Source: Apostichopus japonicus
Taxonomy: Eukaryota; Echinodermata; Holothuroidea; Aspidochirotida; Stichopodidae
Reading direction: 5' to 3'
Assembly (NCBI RefSeq): GCF_037975245.1
Contig: NC_092571.1
Location: 6,612,501 to 6,676,500 of the forward strand
Length of the DNA: 64,000 bases
Shown here in pieces: positions 1 through 11,107 of this stretch (its first letter is position 1; each line of letters starts with the position of its first letter). The position numbers were made by a program, and so were the translations under genes. Below the pieces are notes generated by a model that searched no databases, was not told the DNA's origin, and saw only the letters and a list, made by a program, of their open reading frames with translations.

Positions 1-1227
1 TTCGATCGAGGCTGGTAGGCAGAACTTCTCACAACTAAAGCTTCTGGTTGTGAGACAATTCAAGCAAAAGAATTATTACGCGTCGCACGACTTCCAACGT
101 ACGTTACAAATTGAAGTAAAGGTCTCTAAATTTGAAAGTTTCGACACGAAGAAGGTAACTTTAGTGGGTGTTTATTGGCAGCAAGACGTAAACAGTACAT
201 CTTGATTTAAAACATATTTACTGTTAGCTCTGTGATTAATGAATCTCATTAAATTTGAAAGAAAATTTGGCGGATAAAAAAAAAATCTTTCAAACGCTAT
301 ACCGTAGTGTAAATAATAGGTTAAGTTTAGGTGTGTTTTAGTTAATTATGTTTAGCTTGGTAAAAACAATATATATGGTTCTCTATGTACCGATTATATC
401 AATACTTAGATTGGCAATATTTTTTTTTGTAGTGTTTTAAACTTCTAATAGGGGTCTGTTATAGGACGTAAGTTCGTTTGACTGAGGCAGTTGATGTTTA
501 CATAGATGATAAATACATTTACAAATTTGCAATTTAGGCTAACGTGTCTGGACATCGGTAATGCTAGTTTTCAAAGATGTCTGATAAAAGTATAGTTTGA
601 TGTCATTCTGAATAAAATTTCAATTTTAAATTATTTGTTTGATTTATTTCGTCTCCGAATCAGTGTATTTACATCAGAGATCACCGTCAACTCTAAATGA
701 CGTAGATGTAATGTCCAACTACTTATAGGAGGAGGTCAAGACTCTCATTGTTCACGCCAGCTGTCTGCTAACTCGCACTTAAGGATACGAATAATTAAAT
801 ATATACTCAAATTAGAATCAAAGTAGTATTTCCATTAAGTTTAAACTGAGTTACATGAAGGCATTCGATAATAACAGGGGTTTTTTTTCAGTTGAAAGAG
901 ACATCTTGTTTGAACAAGTCAGTTTATTCACAAGATTTATCGGCGACCTTGATATTTCACTATTGAAATTTTAAGTTTTAATCGTATAGTTAAAGAGGTG
1001 TCATTTGCGTGTGTATATAGTGAAACTCTGTCTTCCTTCTATTTTTTTGGTACATCGACCTCCTTTTATGTATCTTACCAACCTATATGTGTTTGTATGT
1101 GTGTTCCACGTTTTCTCAGATATATAACCAGAGACACATAAGTGTGTTGGTGTTCCTATGCTTTGCTATAGATTCATACCCCCTCCTCTCCTCATGAAAA
1201 GATCATCTCATTACACTAATCCCTGGG
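1..1227. other. Upstream intergenic region, nothing recognised
   Basis: AT-rich sequence with no recognisable protein, RNA gene or long repeat. It has short homopolymer runs only. Confidence 0.5.
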
Positions 1228-1273
1228 CAATAATAATAATAATAATCAAAATGAAAATCATAATATTATTATT

Positions 1274-1308
<35 letters not shown>

Positions 1309-1623
1309 CAATAATATTCATGATCATAATATTAATCATCATTATCATGAGAATAATAATAATAATCTTAATAATAATCATAATTATAACAATAATAATC
1401 ATATTTATAATCTTAATAATAATCATCATCATAATAATAATCATCATCATAATAATAATCATCATCATAATTATAATCATAATCATCAAAATCATGATAA
1501 TGATGATGATGATAATGATGATGATGATAATGATGATGATGACGATGTCGATGACGACGACGACGACGACGATGACGATGGCGATGACGACGATGACGAC
1601 GACGATGACGATGACGATGATAA
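1228..1623. repeat. Compound trinucleotide microsatellite (AAT, then ATC, then GAC)
   Basis: A single run changes gradually from AAT/ATA triplets through ATC/ATA mixtures to ATG and finally GAC/GAT triplets. Open frames across it on both strands (Ile/Met/Asp runs) are repeat artefacts. Confidence 0.95.
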
Positions 1624-3392
1624 TATTGGGAAAGTCAAATGTCGACCGACCAAAGGAACCTGCAGTTCCCGTTTTTTGTTTTGTTTTTTGGTGGAAAACT
1701 TTGAATATCGGAATATCAACCGATAATCTAGTTTTTTTTTCTCCAAAAGTATAAGTTTTTCCAACGATAATCGAAGATTTTCTATTGATAATCCAAGTTT
1801 ATCGGTAATATTCCAGGATTTTCAAGCGATTAACCATGTTTGTCGTTGAAAAACCTGACCTTTCGGTTTATATTATCGGTCGATTATTCTGGTTTAAACC
1901 TAGAATATCTAAGAATTGGGCATTTGGCTTGCCATATGCGTACGGCTCTTGAGATATCGCGTTTACGAGATTAGGCGCCCCACACACACATCCACCCGCA
2001 CACGCCCACACATAGTATAATAGAACATTTCATAGGTCAAACATGTACATTAGTTACCGAAAGTTTGAACTATGAGCTATTAAACTATGAGCAATTCAGG
2101 TTTCTTCCTCTCTAATATGTGGCTGATAAGTGTCGAAAATGAAGTACCTTTGCCAGGATTACACTATTTATATGTATATAATCATAAAAGAAAGTGAATG
2201 AATGAACTTTGGTTTAAGTGGCAGTTTTAAAGATTAACTTGAAGTGAGAAAAGACATGGAATAATTTGGAAAGGTTTAGAAAAACTCCATTCCAATATGA
2301 AATACGAAAGGGTATGTTCTCCTCCGCATAGCTGTAAAAATAGTTTACAATATGATTTTCATTTAACATAACTTATCTTAACTGTTTCATTTTTATTATG
2401 GTATAGCAATTTATTAAATAATCAAATTACGAACGCAAAGCTAGACTTTGCATGGAAGGATTACATTGATAAGATCTTGACTAACCCCAATCTGGATTCT
2501 TTTCAAGTGGTGTAATAAGAGGAAGCAATCAGAAGCAAGAGTCAGTTTGTGTAATTAAGAAAAAAAAAACCTTCAGTTACCTAGAGGTATAAATTGCATT
2601 CACTATAGCGTTTGAGCGGTGTGGTAGATCAGGACTGCTACGTTCAATAAGTAGTGAAGTAAGGGCCATTCGCGTCTCATTGTTGTGGTGGAATGTTACG
2701 GAGTAACATACCGTGTGTATTCATGCCCGTATACAAGCTTCTTAGAGGTCAAATATTTACACATCTCATTACTTACACAATAAACGTACTGAGGGTACAT
2801 CAAAAACGCACAAGGTTGTCTTATAGTTAGATTTGAATTGTTAAAGTTATGGACCGGAGGAGTGGGGTCTCCACCTCCCCATTGGTAATATTTTGTATCA
2901 GTAAGGCTGCATAACTGGGAAATAATGCGATGTCTATAGTAACGTAACATTTTAAAGAAAATTCACTACTACTTATTTTAATTTTAAAAGATCAAGCTTT
3001 TATTTTACAATATACTTATCAGGGCACAACATGCCCGTAGAACGGTTCGTTTAATCTTTGTTTGAGATGTTGAAGTTATGGACCATCGACCCTGTGCAGT
3101 GGTGATAGGAGAGGGTTGTCCATCTCACCTTGTTGGTGTAATTAAAAGGCAATTAAATATACGAATGATTCGATGTCGTGCAACTGAAAAAGAACAGTTA
3201 TTTTCAAGAACTTTCAAATACCATTACAAGACCTACAGACCTTTTCTGAACTTTGTTGAAAATTATCAAACTTTTAGAGATGAAATTTGACACGTCACAT
3301 TAATTACACAACAAGCATATTATATGTAACTCACTTTTATCACTGAGAAAGATGACACCGTTCCGCGCAAACAGTTTTCACACGACATAGAT

Positions 3393-5723
3393 ATGGAACC
3401 CGAAAATGCAAACTTATTTCGTTGTCTAAACTAAGTTTTTTGTTGTCTAAACTTAAGTTGTTGCTACTGTTTTACCACGTTGTTGCTCAAACTCATGTTG
3501 ATGTCTAAACTTCTGTTGTCTTAACTTACGTCGTTGTCTAAACATACGTCGTTGTTTAAATTTACTGTTGTTGCCATCGGCGCTAGAACAAAATTGCTCA
3601 ACCGCGTAATGTAAACCAGAATGCAAAATGCATTGAGGTTTCGATGACTTCAGTGTACTAGATTTCTGATTATTAGTATAAGCAGAACTAGCTGTTACAA
3701 TAGAAATGGTCCGAACCACCAGTTTGATACAATAACACTATGGCATGATAAACACAGGTCCGTGTACTGTACGTGGCTATACACACCTCCATCAAAACAA
3801 TAGGGTTCTTGAAGGTCCAAGTCCATCTGGGGTCACTAGAGGTCAAATTGTGAAAACCTTGTAAACACGATAACTCAAGTAGGGAAGGTTGGACGAATCT
3901 CATATTTAGTATGTAGTTGTGACACGTTCAGTAAAAGATTTTATTGAGGTCAAATGTCATTTGGAGTCACCAGACGCCAAATTGTGGAAACCTTGTTTTA
4001 TAAGCTACCGTATCTCCCATCGCCAGCCTATCAGATAACATGTGCGTTACGCCTCATACGAATAGGAGGCTGCACGGTAAACAACTTTTAAAATGTTATA
4101 GGCTAGGCATATACGCTGTGACTGTCGGAAATCAAGTAAAATGAGTGTGTAGACAAAGTACCAGCATAAAAGTACTGCGCTTTTAAACTGATTTCATTGA
4201 GCGCCTTCAACAATGTGTACAGATACGCTGTGAATGTCGGAAATCAAGTAAAACGAGTGTCGAGACAAATACCAGCATAAAATACTGCACTTAAAACTTA
4301 TTTATTTGAATCATTAAATGATGTCTGGATATGTTAATGAATGTTGGTAATCAAGTACAACGAGTGACAGTAATATTATATGACCTATGCTTTTACTAGT
4401 GTAGTTGTAAAGATGCGATTGTTTCACTGTCTGTACTTTGTGAATGCTCTACACAATATGTATGGCAGATGCCATCCAGTGCCCTAGCTTCGCTGTTTTA
4501 CAGGGCGCCCGCCGACCTTTATTTCGCCTGCCCTGCCACTCTTTCCTCCTCGCCAACTCCGTATATAGTACAACCATGCTTTGACCTTGCAGCGATTTCA
4601 CCAGCAACCCCAACTCTTCAAATATCCCCGTACATGCAGTGTGCATATCTCGCTAAATTCCACGCAATTTGTATTAGGCCTGTTCGAAATTCGGAGTTTC
4701 AACTGCACATGCGCAAATCATGAAAATTTGTGAAGAAAATATCTTATCACCGTACCTACAACACATAGCCCTAGTCAAAACTCGAGTTTATCTTGGATGA
4801 TTCGTTTCTTGCATAACATGTTAGCGGTCGTTTAGGTCTAAAAATTCTTAACAATGCTGAACGAGGTTTGTGTATATTCCATTTACAACACAATCCCTTT
4901 CGCAAATCGAAAGTCCGAACTGGATTGGTGTTACGAATGAACTTGCTTGGCGGGTTTAGTAAATTTGTTCTGTGAGTGTAATGCCTACGTACTTCAATGT
5001 TGCGCCCTTTCTTGTTACCCACGAAGCGCAGACTACATTCAACCATATAGCAACTGATCCCACATTTACCCTGGATGCTTTGCAGTATTTGGAAACAACC
5101 AGCTCCACGAAATTATAGTATTTAAATAACATTTTTACGCAATGTCGATGATGTATCTCAAACTTCAATGAATACTTTTGACGATGTATGAATACAGTAA
5201 TTTATACACACGAATGTTGCACCAGAATCATGATTTGAAGCACGTGGTCAAAGGGACCTCGAAAATTTACGCAAGTTTGCAACGAAGAAATTACTGTGGT
5301 ATGAATGAACATTTTACATTATCAACTCTCAATACGGAGTGAACAAAACATACTGTGAGATGAAGTCATTTTCAGTATCAGAGATGTTGTGGTAGCTTCC
5401 CGCAAAATTCATAGATTCTCTCAACTCATAACTTTCTGTGATAAAACAATTATTCAAATATTACGTTAACAATATCTTTAACAACGTCCTCGGAGTTGTA
5501 GCAAGTTAGCAACTATTATGTAAATATCGTTAACAACTTGATTTTGTTCGACAAATCAGGTTGTTAACGATAATCACATGGCTGTTGCTACAAATCAGGA
5601 CGTTAATTGAGATAACGGAAGTTTAGACATCAACGTGAGTTTGAGCAACAGCACGGTAAAACAGCTGCAGCAACAACTTTAGTTTAGACAGCAGTAAACT
5701 TAGTTGCCCTTTTCGCGTTCCAT
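3393..5723. mobile_element. 2.3-kb element with long inverted ends (foldback-like)
   Basis: The two ends are imperfect inverted copies over roughly 150-180 bp. The left end begins ATGGAACCCGAAAA and contains several 'ttgtctaaac' subrepeats. The right end, read in reverse, begins ATGGAACGCGAAAA with the same order of motifs. The flanks are acatagat on the left and acataaat on the right, a 7-of-8 match at the expected place for a target duplication. The interior (about 3560-5530) shows no transposase I can recognise and includes a 'gtaaacacgataactcaag' dispersed-repeat fragment near 3860. It is probably a non-autonomous DNA transposon; the superfamily is not certain. Confidence 0.65.
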
Positions 5724-5731
5724 ACATAAAT

Positions 5732-7227
5732 GTGCTAGAAAATGTTCATAGTGAACTATGAGACTTTGCTGATCAGTATTCAAACACATCTTTCATTGTT
5801 TATAATAACTTAATTGTAATCTGAATCATACGTACTATAGTATTGTCTTCTTTATGCATGAACCAAAAGAACAAATGTGCATACGCGTGATTTTACAAAT
5901 ATAGATAGCATTTACAAATTTATGCTTTATAAAACTTGTATAATGTAACTAAAGTCAATAACGGAGATGCATCTTTATGCGTAGCATGATATAATCAATC
6001 ACACCATACACACATACAAACACACTTACATAGATAAATACACGTATACATACATACAAACAAACACGCATTCATATATACTGCTGTATATCCGTTACTT
6101 GTTTATATCGCAAAAATGGGGTACAAACGTTCATGCAAGTATATACAGAGACTTTGTGGGTTAAACGTAAGCCTTCTAATACCTTCTTATGCCTTCTGAT
6201 GCCTTCTTTCTATGCCTTGTTATTCCACTTCTTTAGTATATATTAGCTATTCGGCAGCACAATGTCATGTACACCGTAACGCGTATCTTACGATGTCAAT
6301 ATAATGACACAGTAAGGAGACACATTGTCATTCTACCTTAGAAAACAAAGACCACGCGTAACGTAAACAGCAATTAGAAGGTGAATGCCTGTATATGATT
6401 AGGGACACATGGATATATTAATTAGAGGTGTGGGGGGAACTCTTGCTTTCAATCATTGAAAGCCAGACTCTAATTGATCAAACATCATCCATATCGGATG
6501 ATTGAATAGAACTGGTTTCTTATAATAACATTACAAACAATCAACGCATAATTGCTCATCTCCAAGCTGCGAAGTTTGGATTGATTGTATTCTCCGAACT
6601 GCAGAAAATAGCCTTAACTTGTATTAATTTTCAAGTAAGTGTAAAATCGCATTACACACCTGCAGAATTCGTGGCAATATACAAGAAACTAGCGAAGCAG
6701 CCGACGGATATATCTCGGGCGAGGCATTGCTTCACATCAGTACGATGTGCATGTTTATTAGAGTTTCACAAGGGACAAAATACCATGGATATTCCCAGAA
6801 TGATTGAAATAGTGTTAATATTGTTCTCATCTTATACAACAAACAGTTTCTCTTGGAATTGGGCGATATTCCTTTCTTTCCATCAACTATTTGTATTGTC
6901 TCCAAACCTTTACATGTTTGGTAGTCCCCATCATAATAACAACAGCAGAGCTTGCAGTAGGATAACAGACAAGAAACCAGCGATCCACTTTCAGCTTGAG
7001 GAGAAACTTTTCATTTTCATGCGTGAGTTTGTAACATTTATGCAAATGCCTCATCACGGTAGACTGATTCGCCTCTGCTACGTCAGCTTGCTCGCAGCTG
7101 CCTCAGACCGCTGACACACACACCTTGGTGATGCACGCACTAGATGCGCTTACTATAACCACATTGCACTTACGAGGCAAAAGGTGGTTTTTCGTGTAAG
7201 AGTTTCGTCTTCTGAGCCTTTAACGAG
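5732..7227. other. Gene-proximal upstream region
   Basis: This lies just upstream of the proposed start exon. It contains CA-rich and CATA tracts around 6004-6070 and no recognisable TATA box or coding match. If exon 1 is right, the promoter and 5' UTR should be in or just before this stretch. Confidence 0.3.
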
Positions 7228-7290
7228 ATGCACCAGTTGGCAGGAACACTTTATGAAGTTTGGAGTCAACCGAGGTTCCGACCCTCGAGA

Positions 7291-7307
7291 ATGACTGATA
7301 TGAGCAG
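7291..7307 (+). CDS. ATP13A3: P5B-ATPase exon 1 (proposed start exon, residues 1-5 plus 2 nt)
   Basis: ATG-ACT-GAT-ATG-AGC-AG is followed by a consensus donor (CAG|GTAAGT). It ends with two bases of a codon, and the next recognised exon needs exactly two bases upstream of its first base. The join gives M-T-D-M-S-R running into the exon at 20467. The ATG has A at -3. An in-frame upstream ATG at 7228 follows an in-frame stop at 7213 and would add 21 residues. A short uORF (ATG at 7252) ends in a TGA that overlaps the 7291 ATG. The 25 residues this gives before the conserved E-C-F-G-Y are close to the vertebrate ATP13A3 N-terminus. This is inference from phase and donor quality. Other first exons are possible, and the 13-kb intron is unproven. 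Confidence 0.5.
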
Positions 7308-7499
7308 GTAAGTCGTCGGAAGGCGAAACATTCATTTAACGGAGATATCTTTTCTTTAGTAAGTTATCACGTCATCCAATTATGCCGCGTTCTTCCGTTG
7401 TTGATCACTTTTAATGAGCTATGATCATTTCTGTATTATTTTTTTGGAGTATCTTCGTCTTTGCCGTCCAAACTAATACCGGCAAACGTCTTACTTCCG

Positions 7500-8600
7500 C
7501 GTTTAATGTTATTTCCAGTCTTGTTGTGTCAATCGTTTAATGCTATCATCAGTCTTGTTGTTTCAATCGTTTAATGTTATCATCAGTCTTGTTGTGCATG
7601 TCAATCGTTTAATGCTATCATCAGTTTTGTTGTTTCAATCGTTTAATGTTATCATCAGTCTTAATGTGTCAATCGTTTAATGCTATCATCAGTCTTGTTG
7701 TGTCAATCGTTTAATGTTATCATCAGTCTTGTTGTGTCAATCGTTTAATGCTATCATCAGTCTTGTTGTGTCAATCGTTTAATGCTATCACCAGTCTTGT
7801 TGTGTCAATCGTTTAATGCTATCATCAGTTTTGTTGTTTCAATCGTTTAATGTTATCATCAGTCTTGTTGTGTCAATCGTTTAATGTTATCATCAGTCTT
7901 GTTGTGTCAATCGTTTAATGTTATCATCAGTCTTGTTGTGTCAATCGTTTAATGTTATCATCAGTCTTGTTGTTTCAATCGTTTAATGCTATCATCAGTC
8001 TTGTTGTTTCAATCGTTAAATGCTATCATCAGTCTTGTTGTGTCAATCGTTTAATGCTATCATCAGTCTTGTTGTGTCAATCGTTTAATGTTATCATCAG
8101 TCTTGTTGTGTCAATCGTTTAATGTTATCATCAGTCTTGTTGTTTCAATCGTTTAATGTTATCATCAGTCTTGTTGTGCATGTCAATCGTTTAATGCTAT
8201 CACCAGTCTTGTTGTGTCAATCGTTTAATGCTATCATCAGTCTTGTTGTGTCAATCGTTTAATGCTATCATCAGTCTTGTTGTTTCAATCGTTTAATGCT
8301 ATCACCAGTCTTGTTGTGTCAATCGTTTAATGTTATCATCAGTCTTGTTGTGTCAATCGTTTAATGCTATCATCAGTCTTGTTGTGTCAATCGTTTAATG
8401 TTATCATCAGTCTTGTTGTGTCGATCGTTTAATGTTATCATCAGTCTTGTTGTGTCAATCGTTTAATGCTATCATCAGTCTTGTTGTTTCAATCGTTTGA
8501 TGCTATCATCAGTCTTGTTGTGTCAATCGTTTCATATTATCATCAGTCTTGTTGTGTCAATCGTTCAATGTTATCATTAATTAGTCTTGTTGTGTCAATC
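7500..8600. repeat. 34-bp tandem satellite, about 32 copies
   Basis: The unit starts tcaatcgtttaatgYtatca and ends in tcttgttgtg. Two main variable sites (C/T inside the unit, and gtgt versus gttt at the junction) alternate among copies. A few copies have a 4-bp insertion (gtgcatgtc). It begins about 190 bp after the proposed first donor. Confidence 0.95.
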
Positions 8601-10869
8601 ACGTCTATACATGTATCTGATAATAATGAGTATTTTTAAGTATTTTGATATCTGCTTTATGAAAGTTGGAGATATACTTTCAAAATGTTACAATTAATTT
8701 GATCGTAGAGCCATACTTTATGAAGATCAGCCACTTGAAACATGAAAAGAAAACACACTGAACCGTAAAGAAGGTTGAACTCGTTTGGAAATATTTTACC
8801 TTTTCACATTGATTATATCCAGTTTGTCATAAAGGAAATAAATACACCGCACTAGTTGTACTTACCGTAGTGGTTAATCAGTCTGTATACTGTTTTTCAT
8901 CAATAAGGACCACGCTCCTAGATGTGTTAATGCACATTAAGAATGAAGCATTCAAGTGTTTTTGAAAAGTTTTCACCAGTTCATTTTATTTCATATTTAG
9001 GAGAGAGAGAATATTTCGGCCATTTTGAGATTAATGTGTGAAGTCATTCCTGATAATACTCGTGAAATGTTAACTTTCTTTCTTAATCTGCTTTGGATTT
9101 GAGAAACATTTGTGCAGTGAGATAAGCAATGCCATAAGTTTGTCGTAAGCATATATAAGCACACGTGTCTTGTATAAGCAAACAAACTTTTTTTTTAATT
9201 ATCGTAGGAATGTCACGTGACGGATGTGTTTTAACAGGAAACGCAAAATTAACAGTTTAATTACAACAACCCCCCTCTATTTTACGAACTTCCAGAGGCT
9301 TATTACTTCTTAGTTGCCAAGTGAACACTCTCGGACGTTGTTTGAAAGGAGAAAATCCTCTGCTTTATGAAGATCTGATTTACAAAAGTGGTCGCTATGG
9401 AGCAGAATTAATTAGATTTCAAAGAATACGACTTAGTGATGTTAAAGTTAGTAAAACTATTCGACAGAGGTTACTAAACACGGACAAGGCAATGACTTTT
9501 TCCCGCCAAAATCTAAAATTTTTACGTATAATTCCATAATTTAAAAGTTAACGTATATAATTTTCGCCAACACTTGTAATCTCAGACAGATTGTAAAACT
9601 GCCAAAACGACAGTTGTATATAATTTATCTGGAACACACCCTCGATAGGTTTCAGGGCATTATGCGATGTCCTGATTGGTACAAGTTTTCTACTGCAGGT
9701 GATTAGACCGAAATAGTTTACAAGTGAGAAGTATTCCTTGTTGTGCTTAAAGATCAGTTAGCGAAAGAAGGTCAACCACTTGGCATAACTATCTAACTAT
9801 CTCGTGCGCTACCTTTGAACTTTATTGGAAAGAAATGTGTTGGCATACGTTCACGTCACCTCAATTTTCCACCAATCTTATCACACTGGCTGACTATAAG
9901 AAATAATAGCATAAATCACATTAGGTTTACTGATAACCTGGAGTGACCTTGCATTAGTGTTAAAGTTTTATTACGAAGGGCAAGACTGCGATCCATTTAG
10001 ACATCTTTCGGAAGAAAGATAGCAGAAGCAAAGGGTTTGTTTTGACCTAAAACGTTCTTCGGTGCTTCTTGATTTTGGACTGATTTGTTAGCCCTGTGGT
10101 TCACCAATTTCTCACAACATAGTCATCGCGCATTGTAAAATCGCATAGGGTATCGCTGTAAACATTACTTTAATTAAAGTATCACTCGATGGCGACAGGT
10201 CGAACAACCAACAACAACGCAGATGATGATGATGATGATGATGATGCCAGGTAGGGTGCGTTTTCGTTTTTCTTAATTCTGTATTGAAATTTTACAGTTA
10301 CGGGTCGTACGAGGGGTAAAAAACAGAACTGTATCATTTTGCAAATTCGAAATTAAGCGAATTTTAAATCATGCCTGTAAGTGTCACAATATTGACCGTG
10401 AGATACATTTGTTGTAACAATTGATGACGTTTAAAGTATAACCAAGTTGTTCCATGAGTCGAATGTTAAAAGCGTTCAGATCTCAAGAAGGAGAATCTAT
10501 TGGCAAATTTCTTAGCAAAACGGTATTTTGGCCTACTTTGGTTTGGAAATGATTCAATAGTGTTTAAAACATTACCGCACTCTACGGAATGTGTCACCGC
10601 AGTGTAGCTAATTGGAGTGACCCGTTGCATCCCATTGTATTCACATTACCTTCTCTTGTAACAAGTCTTTAATACTTACCTGTTAAAGCTATATTGTTTC
10701 CTTGGCAATCCCCCACTTGGCAATCCCCCCTTGTAACGCCAGAACCCTTTATTGTAGGGCATAAAGAAGCATAGTCAACTAACATATTCTATAAAAATTG
10801 GTTTCAGCATTGCTGTAACAAACATCCGTTGCATAATTACGGTACGAAGGATGTGAGAGGGGTTCCATG
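8601..10869. other. Intron 1 sequence, nothing recognised
   Basis: AT-rich sequence with a short GAT-triplet run near 10220. No coding or RNA gene is recognised. Confidence 0.4.
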
Positions 10870-11099
10870 CAGGCGCGTAGCCAAATGGGGGGGGGGTGGC
10901 GAAGGGGCGACCGCCCCCTCCTTTAGCATAATTCTTGTATTTTTTTTATGAAACCGCTAGTAATTTCAAAATAGAAAATGCTCTTACAAGGCCTGGGAAA
11001 TTTTCTTGTACACTTCACGCCAAATCATGGTGGCGCTACGCTTAGATAGTTGCCTGAAGGATTCGCCCCATCCTTGGCAAATTCCTCGCTACGCGCCTG
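10870..11099. mobile_element. 230-bp hAT-like miniature element with 8-bp target duplication
   Basis: The ends are CAGGCGCGTAGC and its inverse GCTACGCGCCTG. Both sides carry a perfect 8-bp direct repeat, GTTCCATG (10862-10869 and 11100-11107). The 8-bp duplication and CAG terminus are typical of the hAT superfamily. There is no coding capacity. The inner part, reversed, matches the copies at 30392 and 62090. Confidence 0.92.
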
Positions 11100-11107
11100 G
11101 TTCCATG

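Noticed and set aside
6581-7114. 177-residue open frame
   Set aside because: It has no ATG at its start (TTG) and no recognisable motif, and its composition is like the surrounding non-coding DNA.
7500-8600. CRISPR-like regular repeats
   Set aside because: Units are adjacent with no unique spacers. It is a plain 34-bp satellite in an animal genome.
9321-9539. 72-residue frame as a possible first exon
   Set aside because: It has no recognised similarity and no good donor in the phase needed by exon 2.
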